From Pseudoneurospora amorphoporcata (Eukaryota; Ascomycota; Sordariomycetes; Sordariales; Sordariaceae), in NCBI GenBank assembly GCA_033297205.1, contig MU859071.1, positions 248,001-312,000 on the forward strand: a stretch of 64,000 bases of DNA, read 5' to 3'. Shown here in pieces: positions 33,044-45,230 of the stretch (the first letter of the stretch is position 1; every line of letters starts with the position of its first letter). The notes below the pieces were generated by a model. The model ran no database searches. It saw only the letters and a list, made by a program, of their open reading frames with translations, and had not been told where the DNA came from. The translations under genes were made by a program, and so were the position numbers.

Positions 33044-36000
33044 GGCTAGGTATATATGCTACGCTATTCCGTACACAGAAGAGAAGAGAGGATCACTGCT
33101 CCCCTGCACTGACGATTGGACTAGCGCAAGTGTCGGTAATTTTCGTGTAATGGTATCGATGGTTACAACGTTATAACCACGGAGTAATTCCGCGATGTTC
33201 CCGATCATGGGGGAGTCTAGCAAATTCGAAGTGTGGGATATGCAGGTAACAAAAATCTCACCTTTGAAACTGCAGAATAGTCTTAACTCTGAGGATCTGG
33301 TGGAAGAAGTGGCGGCCGGTTGCAATCAGCATCATCATGCTCCAGCAGTCTAGTAAAACAAAACGAAGTGGGAGGAAAAGAAAGAAGAATACCGGTATGC
33401 AGCCCGCAAGATTTGCACAAAGGGTGGTGGGAGGATGATGGTACACTATTCTAATGTGTACTAGATGAGAAGAGTTTTTTGGGTCTCAAAGGCACAATCT
33501 CTAATCCTCTTCCAGGTTCGCATTTTGCCATTCATCAATGTCCGATGTCATCATCAATGGACGGGAAGAAGTCGCTCCTCCGGGCCCTCCGCGTGCGCTC
33601 GCCTTCCTTTCAGCTCTGGGTCTCTTGACTCGCCCCATACCAATATCCACTCACCCAGCTGAGTGGGATTGGATCTTTTACATGCAAAATAGCGAGGTCT
33701 TGGCACTTGGCAATGGAATCCATTCGCTCACCTTGCTTCGAGAGGACTTTTTTTCAGCACGATACATACCTACAGGGTCCAGACAGAGCACGACACAGAA
33801 CGGCCCAGGTATCTGACATGGTACTATCTTGTAAAACGGGCGGGTTTGGCGGTTGAGATTTCAGATTTTAGGTATGTGGGAAATCATTCTTCACTCACCA
33901 CGTGTAAAGCCCCTCCCCGTAAAACTCCGTGAATCCCGTCCGGGGGAAGAAGAATCAAAGCTCCACTCATTTTGCCGTTTTCTCGAGTTACTCGATCGGG
34001 CCGCTTCCGAGGATTCTGTGGGCTGTGTTTTGTGAAGAAGGGATATGTTCGGTTGGCTCAAATCGCTGAGCTGAGCTGACATGGCATGACATGACATGAC
34101 GACCAAGCGAGAGAAAAGCTGTAACATGCCCTGATCACCACCGCGCCCAGCCCCGAGAATAGGGAGTTTGTGCGCCTATCTACAATCTGTGTGAGAGTGT
34201 GAGAATGCTTCTGTATGGACCATGGAGTAAGTACCCGACCGACCACACTATCGAAACACTATCAAATCATATAACCGGTCAGCCGGTCTCACGGTCACGT
34301 TACTTTCAAGCAGTGATTCCAATGTGATCGTATTTTGCGAATTACATACAGATACGATACGCCGCACTAAGGGTACGTACTCACCTCGACACCTAGACTC
34401 CAAGACTAGTGATTTCTGCATACAACTTACTCCATATAGCTGAGGGATAAGAGACGATAGAACATGCAAGATGAAATTACTCCGGCACTCATGCAGCATC
34501 ACAATTTTTTTGATGAGCCGATGTGTCGAACTCTGCACGCCCTCGCACGCCACTATCAGCGACACTGGTCAGTCTCATCAGTCTCATCCGTCCTCATAAA
34601 CCAACAAGAATCCAAGAAACAGGGGTAGACCGGTGGTCTTGGAACTTGGGAGGGGGCTTGAACAGAGAATCCGCCGCCTCGTCCCGGGCACCACACCACC
34701 GGTATCACCTACATATTGTATCGCCGAGGTCCCCGGCCGGGGAGGCGTCATCGTCATTCCCCAAGTCCCCAGGGGGAGGGGGCAAGGAATCGCAAGAGTG
34801 CTCAAGGTGTTTGATCGAGATCAAATGTCGCGGATTCGGTTCGCTTCTCAGCTCGTCAATGTCCAGGTCCCAGGTTTTCGTTTTTAGATATGATATGTTA
34901 TGGACCGGGCCTCGGCGCGGGCGGCGGCCCCATATTCCGTATCCAGTAGGCTTTGACCCGTGATTGTTCTTTTGTTCCTTTTTTTCCATCTTGATTTTCG
35001 ACATGGGGCATGGCGTGGGATGCGGGCGGTTCGGACATGGTTTTACTTGTACGGCTGGGCTGGGCTGGCCTCGCGTGCGTGATGGTGGTGTTGCAATGCT
35101 TCGTAACAACATGATTTCTTGCGTGTGATGACCCTTGATCATTCTCACAATAAAGGGAGAGGGCTCTCAAACAAAGCGGACAATGCCAGATTGGATCATC
35201 CTGTTTATTGATCGTCGTCCGCATATTTTGGGTAGCATCTACTGCACACCTGTAATGTCCGGCCAAAGATTGGAAACGACCGTGAGCCGTGGTGACTGTT
35301 TCTTATGAGGTGTATGTAGTCCCTCACCTCCATCATCAACGAAGCCGTAAGCGACATCTGGCGATCCCTTCATTCCACGGGGATGCAAGAGAAGGCATGA
35401 ACGTACTTACGATGCCACCACTTTACCACTTTTTCACTTTCTGTAGTCACCCACTCCGGCTCCCACACTGCGCAATATCCCCGAATGCCAATATCCGACG
35501 ATGTGCCAAGATGTTATCCCCAGAAGAGAAGAAAAAAAGTTGCCTGTGTGTGTCGCCGTTCTGGATGCCAATTTCGGATTCACGACCCCCAAGCATGGAT
35601 GTTCCTGGATGTGTGCCTGGCTAGCCTCCAATTCGGTACCAAATAGGAGAAAATACAGGGCTGTCCATTCAAGCGCATCGTAATCCCAGCAACGTCCATG
35701 TGGCGGACATGACTTAACTAAACCCAAACCGGTCCGCGGGACCTAGAGGTATTGACTCTTTTTTTTTCCTTGGGTCCTTGCGAATTTCGAAACCTTTTTT
35801 TTTTTTTTTTTTTCTTCAACTTGTTTTGTCTCGTTGGACCGTGTTGTCTGAGATTTCCGAAGTTGGACCGGACAATGTTCAAGTTCGATTCGATTGATCG
35901 TCCTCTGTGTGTAGACTCGAGCCTTCTTGGAGGTGCCAACCCCAATGTGAAGAAAAATGTGGTCCGGAAGAAGGAACTTGTTTTGGCCAAGCTTAATGCC

Positions 36001-39000
36001 AAGACTCTATAAGTGGCTTGACGCTGAAATGAGCTACCTACAGGTCACGGGACCTGGTTGCAGAAGATAAGATGGGGATCGCTGGCCCCAGCGGGGGGCT
36101 CGGTGGGGTACAACAACGCTATCGCGGGTTACGGCAGCTAAATTTCACTGTTTGGGCATTTCCATTTCAGCGACCATTTCACCTTTCTGTCATTGAAGCC
36201 CAAAGCTGAAGGTCGTCACTCGCCAAGGCTAGCTCTAACGCTCAACACGCTCCTCCTCAGTTACAACTCACGGGTTGCTGCAATGCGATACACGCCTCTA
36301 TGATAAACCGGCCCGAACCAGGAAACAAGAGGCGAGGCGCATTGGAGTTGGTGTCCTTTCATCTTCGTTGTCATGGTCAGGCGACGATAACATCCACGAT
36401 GTCGACGGCGCCAAGTGACCAGGACCCAGAAAACGATTGATGATGGACAATGGGAGCTGCATCGATCGAAGGTTACCGGTATCTCGAGAAGACTGAACCC
36501 TCTCCTCCGTTGGCATCGCATTGGCGTCGACTTGCCTTGTCCTGAAAAGAGATGCATATCAGCGATTAAGTCGGTGCAAGCAACAACACAACTGTTTGGA
36601 GGCCGTGACCCGTGCCACCACACCCAGCCCTGTTTTTTTTTTTATCCATGTGCCTTTCTACAGGGAACCAGCGTCGCGTTGAAACGCATAAACACTTCAC
36701 AATGAAACCTACTTTGCTCTCTTTCAACTTTCTCACATCCCCTAGTGCTTGCTGCTGCTTCCGGTGGACGGTGCTCGTTCGTCAAACATACTACTGCCAG
36801 GTGAGTTGTCACAGCCGAGCCTAAACACGGGCAAGTCTGCTACACGCCCCGCGAGTCAGCTGGTTCTGTTACAGGAACAACAACAACAACAGAATCTAGC
36901 CCATCAATGAATGGAGGGAGAGAACGGTGCAGTGTCTGGCAGTGAGCCGTGAGCAGTCAAAGCAACAACAGTCCAGTCCAGATGACCGAACGCCGCAAGG
37001 GTGACCACATACACACATTTGCTGCCCGGCACTGCTTTGGGAAGGAAGCAAATTAGACACAACAGCATCACGATATCACACAAGCCATGCTGGGAGCCGT
37101 TACGCCTTCTTGCCTATTCATTCACACTCTCACATCTCTCATGCCATTATTTTCCCCGCTTTGAACGAGTTTGCTGGTTCCGCACCGGGACAGTAAACTC
37201 TCTGTCTTATACAAGTCCGAGGCATGTTGCCGAGTCAAGCGACAAACAGGCAATCAATCACCGTGGATGGATGGGGTACATACTGAAGAAAAAAGTGAAT
37301 GATGTTCGCATGAAAAGGTTTCAAGAGTCCAGACAATCTGCACCGTCAATCAGTATCAGTGCGGTGCTCTCAATACCTCTCAATTACATGGACGTCCGCA
37401 CCTTGAATGGCTGCGGCGTTTGCAACATGCGGATGCGGCTAGCTTCACGCCATATTCAAACACCCACCCACCCTTTGAACTTCTTACAACAACCCCCCTC
37501 CGACTCCGACTCCGATCCGATCCAGCCGCTACCGTTTCCGTTTCTCGCATTTGCCGTTGCTGCGCCGCGGGATTTATCTGCTAGGTCGAACCTTGAAAGG
37601 TTGGACCAACATTCATCGAACCCTTCCTCCACATATCCCCAATATCTCCATATGCAACATCCTCAAGCGTGTATCATCGTATCCTACCGTCGGCTATCGC
37701 GCCTCGGATTTCTGCCAGACATTTCTTTCGCCTTACTAGTAGTGCCTATCAATGGCCTGTTGTGACCTGACCTGACTTCATCTGAGCCTTGCGCAGGCAT
37801 CCCCAAAGACAACAACCCGGTCTCGAGCAAATCAGCAGCGGCAACAATAGCGAGAACCAACTACGTACAGCCACGCTGTCGTACGCTATCCTAGTCTAGT
37901 GTACTTGTGATCTTCGCCACGATAACTTCATCTTGAAGCTTGTATTCCTGCAGCTCACGAGATCTTCTCATCAAGTCTAAACCCGCACGACGAAAGTCTG
38001 TTTCATATTTTACCTGATCGCCCCAACTCGTGGCAACTGTGTCAGTTGTGCTAGTGAGTGGGTGGTGGGGCTGGTCCGAGAACACCTATACGTACATCAT
38101 CTTCGCTTTTTTATGGTGTTGGATTTCAAAAGCGCATGGTACATAGTTTCCTTTCTTCAAAGTTGTGTGGTGGTTCGGTAAGTAAAGTATGTACGCACGC
38201 AGCTCAGCTTCAAGTTGTACGACATTCTGGGTTGTGGGCAGGCAGGATAGTCTAGAGGTCAGATTGTTGTTCTACAAATAACTTTTTGATAAAAAGTGTG
38301 AAAAATGTTCATGTGAAGAAGCTATTCCCCGTCCGTCTCTCCCGAGTACCGACAGTACCGAGACTACCTAGGTATACGCCACCACCCTCGCCGAACGCCT
38401 CAGACAGACATACATACATCGCCTTGTGTGGTGGGCTCAGAATAGTGTAAAGCCGGTAGGTAGTGTTATATGTACCACCTTCTTTCTGTATGTATGTTCC
38501 AAGTGGCTGCTTCTACGGTATACATATATGTAGTCACGTCCACGATCACGTCCCCGCATATCCGTTCTTGAATCGTTTCGTTGTCGTTGGTTAGAATACA
38601 GAGATATCGAAAACCAAGAGTGTAACTAACCCCCGAGCAGTGAGTGTCTCTTTTTCTAACACAAAAGGGGGCCCTCAAGAGGGAGACTACATAATAGGTA
38701 TGTATATATGAACAACATGAACTACTTACTTGTCTAACCCTTCAGAAGCTCATCCATGTCCAGCTAAAACCCACAGTTTGCATTTCGCGTGAGAGAGGGT
38801 CCACATGAAGGAGTGCATAGCTGAGGATGAGAAGAACTAGAAAGGGTCTGAGACTGCATAACCACCTACATAACATAATGTCATACCAGGTGCGATGTTT
38901 GATGATCGATGGTGATGATAATGATGAACGTAGATGTTTACCGTGTTCATATATCGAACTTCTTTCGTGCATGCAATGTCAAGGCATGTATGTGTGCGGC

Positions 39001-40538
39001 AAGGGTATTTATTATTTTTTGTCAATATCATCGTTGTGCGTGCCATATAATTTGAAGATTGACACTCAGAGGAGGGAGTTCTCTGTACACAGCTGGCGAG
39101 GTCCTCTGGAGATCATCACCCCCCAACTATTCGTGTAACAATGAGCATGGCTCCCGTCATCAGGTGTTTGGATAGTTGTCACCGTAGACATTGATGTTCC
39201 CAGTACGATCCAGATCTAAGTCATGGGCATTGGGTGTCTAAGACAACATCTACACTCACTGGCTAGACCTCATCGTACTGCTCTTTCTCCGGCAGGCATC
39301 GGAGAAGCTTACCCTTTTGTCTACAGCTGCCGAAAGGATCAAACTATACAGACTTAACTGGCAGTTTTGGTGGTGGAGGTCTGGAGAAGGAAGGGGTAGA
39401 GAGAGTAGAAGAAAAGCATATAAACACTCAATGCAAATGTATGTAGTCTTGCCATTGCCAAGTGAAATGTGACGTGAAATGAAGTAAAATAGTTGGCCAC
39501 CTATGCTCGTCAGTGCTAGAAGCGCCTCTGACTCCGTGCGGTCTGACGAGTAAAGCCCATGAGTAGCAGGAAAAGACAAATGATAGGGTGAAGTGAGGCA
39601 ATGGATATGATCAAAGCACATTATCACATTCATTTGCCAGCACCTTACCCTGCTGACAGTTGAGCATTGGGATTCTTCCATGTTACCATTGTCTCTTCTT
39701 GGTATCCGAATACAGGAACGTGGCGCGGTATCGTCCAGGAAATCCTCCCAAATTCTTATTACTTGAACTGCCATGTTGGTAATCCGGCGATAGCTTGTCT
39801 TGCCGTCATGACCCGTATAGATTTGGAGACCGCCCGTGAATGATGATGACCACGAGATAGCTTGGCCGTGATTGAGCTAACCCAACAAACCCCATGGCAG
39901 AGCGAAAGACTGCGAGAGGGCCCTGGAATCGTCTTCATTGTCGGCTCCGTGGAACCCAACTGATAGCATGTGATCCGCCTAAGCATATCCGACCCCTGAG
40001 TTCCTGCTCCGCCAAATCTCACCCCGTCGCCAAGTACAGCCATGACCAGTGATCCACAGATCCCCCTCATCTCGGCGAGATTATGGAGTCTAGAGTTGGT
40101 GAGATGGCGAGATGGCGCCCACTGTTTCCAAGTTCCATCTAGACCCTGTCGGTCTCGCCTTGCCGAGGGTGATTGGCCGGATGTTACTGGGTTCCGAGCT
40201 TCGATAGTCGCAAAGCGTCGGTGTCCTTGAGTACGCCTGATTCTTGTCCCATCTAGCCCTACTCTCTTGATTGTCGCCCTGCTGTTTCCTCCTGGTATTC
40301 CCTTCAAGTCCGCAGCCCTTGTTGTCCCCCGTCCAGAAAGCTGTCCATCCTCATGCCGTCGGGGCTGGCACTTTGTCTGGAACCCTTCTCTTCGACGATC
40401 TCCTTTTATTTAAAACCCAGTATAAACCTATCCCCCGCAACTCCAAATGTGTGATTAAAAAGGCGCAACATGATCTGGACGTGCGGCGCTAAACATTATG
40501 TAAACGTGTATTTCGTATCGCAAAGACGGAAGCTGGGT
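33044..40538. other. Long gene-poor region
   Basis: About 7.5 kb without a supported gene. The longest frame, about 37001-37765 on the plus strand, lacks an ATG at its start and does not resemble a known protein. A short exon-like stretch starts at the ATG 36702 and ends before a CAG|GTGAGT donor near 36789, but I found no convincing downstream exon. Simple repeats include CATGA pentamers near 34085 and the T run at 35795-35813. Small spliced genes could be hidden here. Confidence 0.4.
35795..35813. repeat. Poly-T tract, 19 nt
   Basis: Uninterrupted T run in non-coding sequence, following a shorter T run at 35759-35767. Confidence 0.85.
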
Positions 40539-41080
40539 TTAGTTGCCAACGAGCATGGAGCCCTGGTAAAGCACGCCGCCGTGTCAGCTTTCAAGGTCGA
40601 GAGAGAAGGGAACATTCAAAGGGGAGGGGGTTAGGGGGAACCATACCGCCATGAGAACACAACATATGCTAACATACGGACTCAACCGCTCGCCTATCCT
40701 CGCGCACTTCCAGAAGATGCCCATTATGCTGTTGCAATGTCAGCAACCCTTTTCGTTGTCCTTACTCTTTCTCCTCTCAGGCCATGTCCCGTTTTCCAAG
40801 CATGGTGTTGCCAAGGGCACAGAACCGAGAGCCATGGCCGAAAAGGGGCACGATAACTCACCCGTCCTTGTTCCGGTCGAGGATCGCTGGGAAGATCTGA
40901 TGTACATATGTCGAAGTGCAGACGAGGAGGATGATGACTAGGAGGAGGGATTGGAAGTTGAAGAGCGCGGTCTGGGAGGATGGAGGTGGGTTAGTGACGA
41001 TGCCATGGGATGGATGGGATGGGAGGTGATGCGCCAGGAGGTTTTGGCTGATTGACGTTCCATTGCGGATGACATACCAT
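40539..41080 (-). CDS. KSH1: Kish protein (KSH1/TMEM167 family), early secretory pathway
   Basis: Four coding exons are inferred: 41080-41078 (just the ATG), 40971-40862, 40728-40647 and 40562-40539, totalling 72 residues, the usual Kish length. Introns of 106, 133 and 84 nt have donors GTATGT, GTGAGT and GTATGG and acceptors CCCAG, ACAG and CCAG; the first has CTAAC and the second CTGAC branch sites. Conserved family motifs are all present: MTALFNFQSLL at the start, a first hydrophobic helix (LLLVIILLVC), the luminal ILDRNKDG, then GIFWKCARIGERLSPYVS and a second helix. Yeast Ksh1 is essential and needed in the early secretory route, and animal TMEM167A supports constitutive secretion; the protein is expected in Golgi/ER membranes. 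It is divergent from TAF13 with 643 bases between start codons. Confidence 0.93.
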
Positions 41081-41723
41081 GGTGGGCGCTTTTGATTACG
41101 GGTACGAGTACAGGTTGGCGGGAAGTTGGTAGGAGTTTCTCGTCGTGCGTAGATGTGTAGAGGGTCTCCGTGTTGTCGCTCGTGACAATTGTGTGTGGAA
41201 GTGTCGTGAAAGTGGTGGTTACGTAGGTGTAGTCAGCCAGTTGTGGTTGTGAAGGCCAGGGTGTCATAGCTCCTCCCACGGGCAGCTTCCAGGGCAAAGG
41301 AGGCCCGGCGAGGCTGGACCCATACCGCCTTGTGGAGCCACTGTTACACAAGGCGGGGGGGTTCCTGGCGCCCGTTGGGGGGGCCTTTTCTTAGTTTGGC
41401 ATTTTGGAGCCTCATTGTTCATCGATTGTTCATCATCCATCGTCATAGTTTTCGACTTCGAACCTGTCCTCCAACGAGACGTCAATCGCGCGAAGTATGC
41501 GGTCGGGCTGAACGCCCTTCCACGTCGACTACTAAACCATCAGCTTCAAGAATACCATATTCGGCTTCTCAACCGCGTGTCGCATCCTCCCAGACGCCAA
41601 AGCACGCGACAAGGCTGATCGAGCTCCCGACCCCGATCCTCAACCCTCAACCACCTCAACCTCTCTCATTAACCACATCACCACCCTCACGCCGGGCCTC
41701 AAGCCCACCACCACCCGCCCGCC
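41081..41723. promoter_or_regulatory. Divergent promoter region between KSH1 and TAF13
   Basis: Must contain the leaders and promoters of both genes. No TATA box stands out; housekeeping genes commonly lack one. The KSH1 leader is interrupted right after the ATG by intron 1. Confidence 0.5.
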
Positions 41724-42418
41724 ATGGAACCTCGCGCCCGCGCCGGCAAAAATGTCGGCAAAATGAATTTTAACCACAACGAGCGTACGTTTCCCCCCCC
41801 CCCCCCCCCCCCACCCCCTCTCCTGCCTTCCCATGCCACAGCCACTAACTTTTTACTTCCTTTCCCCCACAAACAGTAGCCCAACTCCTCTACGGCCACG
41901 GCGACCTCAAAACCCCGCTGCCCGAAACCGTCCGCGTGCTCGACGAGCTCATAACCGACTTCATCCAAGGCGTCGGGTTCGAAGCCACCCGCGCGGCGCA
42001 CCACGCCGGCCGCCAAAAAGTAAAATTTGAAGATTTCGAGTTCGCCATGCGTCGCAACCCGCGATTCATGGGCAAGATCCAGGAAGTCTTTGAAAAGAAA
42101 AAGGAGATTGAGGCGGCGCGGAAGAACTTCAACATTGAAGATCAGCTGATGAAGGATGCTGATAAGGAGGAGAAGGAGAAGGAGAAGAAGGGTGGTGATA
42201 AGGGTGATAAAGGTGGAAAGGAAGGGGGAGATAAGGGAGTGAGGGACAAGGCAGGAGGAGACAAGGAAAAGGGCCCGGGATCAAGTGTCTCGGGCTCGAT
42301 GGGAACAAAGAGGAAGAGACAGCAGCAGGGTGACATGTTGGAGGATGAGGAGTTGGATGAGTTGGATGATGATTTGGAGGCTGAGGCGGATATTGGCACG
42401 GCGGCGAAGAGGAGGTAG
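41724..42418 (+). CDS. TAF13: TFIID subunit TAF13
   Basis: Exons 41724-41784 and 41877-42418 flank a 92-nt intron with donor GTACGT, branch CTAAC (41845-41849) and acceptor ACAG. The spliced codon CTA restores LAQLLYGHGD, giving 200 residues. Residues ~20-100 form the TAF13 histone fold: LLYGHGD, VLDELITDFIQG, AAHHAGRQKVKFEDFEFAMR and NPRFMGKIQEVF. TAF13 pairs with TAF11 in TFIID and supports Pol II preinitiation complex assembly in the nucleus. The C-terminal half is a low-complexity Lys/Glu/Gly/Asp tail (repeated GGDKGDKGG) ending in AAKRR, longer than in most family members. The intron contains a run of 20 C, which may vary between isolates. Confidence 0.95.
41793..41812. repeat. Poly-C tract, 20 nt, inside the TAF13 intron
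   Basis: Lies eight bases after the splice donor and is followed by a C-rich stretch to about 41820. Its length is likely unstable. Confidence 0.9.
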
Positions 42419-42789
42419 GATCTCCTTGGGTGGAAACGTCGTTGAGCGTATTTGTTCGGTCTGCCAGGTCTTTCTTTTTTCCCTTCCTTCTTGGTCTCGG
42501 AGGTTTCCGGCTGAAAGGGGTTGTGTCGGGTTATGGTTCTGCTGAATGGCTCAGAAAAGACGGCCAAGGACAGCAGCATAGCATTCTTTTGTTTTGAGAA
42601 TATGCATAGCGAGGCGTTAAGGAATGGGTATGGGTATGGTTAGTCAGGCTGGTCATAATAGTTATTGCCATGAACCTTCTTGGCTGCTATTATAGAAATT
42701 CTTTCTAAATTCTCTATAGACACAGCAGCTTATTTGTACAGTATTGGTATCATCAACATTCCTCTTTTCCTACCAGCCCCTCGTCAACC
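42419..42789. other. Convergent 3' region
   Basis: Short spacer between the 3' ends of TAF13 (+) and the macro-domain gene (-). It must hold both terminators and polyadenylation sites; T/A-rich sequence around 42660-42720 is the likeliest place. Confidence 0.5.
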
Positions 42790-44640
42790 TCACTTCTTGC
42801 TCTTCTTAGGTCCCGGTAATGCCCAGTATTTCCTCTTCCTCTTACTATTGGTTTCCCGTTTCTTTCCCTTTGCCTTCCCCTTCTCCTTCTCCGTCATTGT
42901 TCCCCCCTCAACAACCTCATCAAAAACCCTTAGTGAAATCTCCCCTCCCTCCCCAGGTAACATCCCCTTCTCCTTCTCCGTCTTTGTCCCCCCCTCAACA
43001 ACCTCATCAAAAACCCCTAGTGAAATCTCCCCTCCCTCCCCAGGTAACATCCCCTCAGCCACCTTAACCTCCAACCCCTCCAACCCCTCCTCGATCATCT
43101 CCCACTCGACCCCAAACTTGGTGGTGCTCACATCATCCCACTTGGCCAATCTCATCTCCGGCCCAACAACAGCCGAATTTCTCTTCTTCCTCTTCCTTTC
43201 ACCACCATCACCATTCTTCTCCCTCTCCCTCTCCCACTCCGCTGCCTTGAGGTTATGCTCGGCAACCTGCCCCATCAGATCTGCCATTGCCGTCCTCATT
43301 GCTTTGAGTATCACCGCCCCCGCCACCGGAGGAGAAGGAGGGTCTCCGTAAGCTTTTGCTTCTTCTGAAGTTGTAGGCCCTTCTTTGCTGCTGACGAATA
43401 GACACCCGATAAAGTACTTGAAGTGCTTCCTGTGCTTCCTCTGTTTGTTGGCGGCGGCGTTGTCGTCGTTGTCGTCGTTGTGGGGAGCGGCGGAAACCGA
43501 AACAGAAGAAGGAGCCGACCTGATGAGTAGGGCCGTGCCTACCAAGCTTCGCTGGTGCTTGTCCAGTAGTGCGTTTTCGCGGGCTTTTCGGACTTGGATG
43601 GGGTCGGACACGGACTCGGAATCTTGGTCTTGGGAATGCGAGGCGTGGAGATCGGTTTGTGATGAGGACGGAGAGGGGGATGGGGATGCGGCGGTGGTGG
43701 TGGTGGTGGGGATGGACGTACAGTGTGACCTGTACACTTCGTAGGCTTCGGGAAAGTGAGTGCGCAAGAACTTGGATACTCCGTCACCCCAGTCGGCTTG
43801 GGCGCTGCAGGTGAGAATGAGGAGGGTGCCGGGGGGAGGGGCGGGAGAGAAGAGGTCGGTGTTTGGGTGGGGGGCGAGGGTGAGGCGGTGGGTGGTGAGG
43901 AGTGGTGCCCCTGGTGAGGATGGTTGTGGTTGTGATTGTTCTGTTGTCGTTGTTATTATTGTTGTTGTTATTTGTGGCGGGGTTTCTTGAGGCTCTTCGA
44001 TAACTGCCGTTGCTTGTTGCGGTGCTAATCCTGATACTGATGACGAGGTCTCCTCTGTATGAGAACGCTCTGTCGCCGCCTTATCTTTTGTAAGATCATT
44101 GCCCACTTCAACGCCAACCTCACTTGGACCCGGACCAAGCTTGAGATCACTCCTTCGTCGGCGCGACCGACCCATCCGTTTGACTCTTCCCACTGGTATA
44201 TCTGCAGCTGAATCTGGATCTGGATCAGGATCTTTCAAAAGGGAATGTGCCAGGGGTAATATCGCCACCTGACGCTGTTGGTACCCTTGTCTTCGAGGTT
44301 GTTCTCTGAGTGTTGTTTGTGGCGGTTGCTGTCCCTGTTGTTGCTTTTGTCGTTGTAATAGGTCTCCCTCACTTCCAATCTCCAGCCCTTTCTGTCCATC
44401 ATTACCAACAATCCTCGCCCACGCTACCCAGTCTCTAGACTTAACACTCTGCATAGCGCGCCTCAAAACCATTCTTTCCGGGCCTCTAACCTCCCCCCCA
44501 ACCCGCCTCACCACTTGTTCCCCCCGTTCCCGGCGTTCTGCTGGACTTGAAGCATTGTTATTGCTGATATTGCTGTTGCTATTGGGAATGATGAGGTTGA
44601 TTGGCGTTTTGAAGAGACGGAGTCTTGGTGTTGGTTTCAT
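42790..44640 (-). CDS. Macro-domain protein, ADP-ribose 1''-phosphate phosphatase-like
   Basis: One frame of 616 residues from the ATG at 44640. Residues ~265-490 form a macro domain of the Poa1 type: PPPGTLLILTCSAQADWGDG (nucleotide-binding loop), GVSKFLRTHFPEAYEVYRSHC, SLVGTALLI and FKYFIGCLFVSS. Low-complexity insertions (Thr/Ser/Pro-rich, Asp/Asn-rich) interrupt its loops. The first ~260 residues are disordered and Gln-rich, beginning MKPTPRLRLFKT, which could be a mitochondrial or basic leader. The C-terminus has two tandem copies of a 29-residue unit and a Lys-rich end. Poa1 removes phosphate from ADP-ribose 1''-phosphate, a by-product of tRNA splicing; this gene is far longer than yeast POA1 (177 residues), so the assignment is to the family and activity is inferred. 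Confidence 0.8.
   Translation of the reverse strand: MKPTPRLRLFKTPINLIIPNSNSNISNNNASSPAERRERGEQVVRRVGGEVRGPERMVLRRAMQSVKSRDWVAWARIVGNDGQKGLEIGSEGDLLQRQKQQQGQQPPQTTLREQPRRQGYQQRQVAILPLAHSLLKDPDPDPDSAADIPVGRVKRMGRSRRRRSDLKLGPGPSEVGVEVGNDLTKDKAATERSHTEETSSSVSGLAPQQATAVIEEPQETPPQITTTIITTTTEQSQPQPSSPGAPLLTTHRLTLAPHPNTDLFSPAPPPGTLLILTCSAQADWGDGVSKFLRTHFPEAYEVYRSHCTSIPTTTTTAASPSPSPSSSQTDLHASHSQDQDSESVSDPIQVRKARENALLDKHQRSLVGTALLIRSAPSSVSVSAAPHNDDNDDNAAANKQRKHRKHFKYFIGCLFVSSKEGPTTSEEAKAYGDPPSPPVAGAVILKAMRTAMADLMGQVAEHNLKAAEWEREREKNGDGGERKRKKRNSAVVGPEMRLAKWDDVSTTKFGVEWEMIEEGLEGLEVKVAEGMLPGEGGEISLGVFDEVVEGGTKTEKEKGMLPGEGGEISLRVFDEVVEGGTMTEKEKGKAKGKKRETNSKRKRKYWALPGPKKSKK
42877..43050 (-). repeat. Tandem 87-bp coding duplication
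   Basis: Two units, 43050-42964 and 42963-42877, each encode 29 residues starting MLPGEGGEISL and differ at two residues (G/R and K/M). The near-identity shows a recent duplication or homogenisation within the macro-domain gene. Confidence 0.9.
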
Positions 44641-45230
44641 GTTATATTTGGCGACCTGGTGTTGAAGTTATGTATGTATTAAGTGGGGAGCATTGAAGGG
44701 AAGAGGGAAGGAGGGCGCAAAGGTGAATATCGCCAAGACCGAGGAAGAGGGACAAGATTAAGGTACCTTAGGTATCCGTTTTTGGGCATAGGAAAGGGGG
44801 AAGATGGTAAAGAACGACGTGGGTGAGTGAATGAATGTGAACTGGAACACAATCTGTTCCGAACTACAACTGAAGTACAGATTGGTTTAACCTGAAAGAG
44901 AAGGATGCCAAGACTGTTCCCCCACCTCTAGCCGGTTATGTCATCCGATGTAACTCGGAGACACTAGCCTTTTAGGGCTGGAATCAGAGCCTCATTATTG
45001 TTCTGAACCTCAAGATACACAACTAAGAAGATTCGCAAAAGAAAGCTCGAAGCACTTCAATGCTCTCAGAATAGGGATAACAATGCCATATCATTCCTCT
45101 ATGCATCTACCACTACCAACACCACACACTCAATGCTCTTGCTCTTGCTCATTGCTCACCACTCTAATCAAATTGTGACCAAAAAAGGAACGGAACGGAC
45201 CAACAACCAAAACAGACATTAAAAAAATCA
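44641..45230. other. Spacer: macro-gene promoter and V-ATPase 3' UTR
   Basis: Lies between the ATG of the macro-domain gene and the stop of the V-ATPase gene, both on the minus strand. No further gene is seen. Confidence 0.5.

Noticed and set aside
36702..36789. Exon-like start MKPTLLSFNF followed by CAG|GTGAGT
   Set aside because: No downstream exon in frame with credible sequence was found.
37001..37765. 254-codon plus-strand open frame
   Set aside because: It begins at GTG, has no family resemblance and lacks a plausible promoter or splice context; likely chance.
37891..38085. 64-codon minus-strand frame with protein-like composition
   Set aside because: It has no ATG at its start, and the best upstream splice join (donor GTACGT) puts a stop codon in frame.
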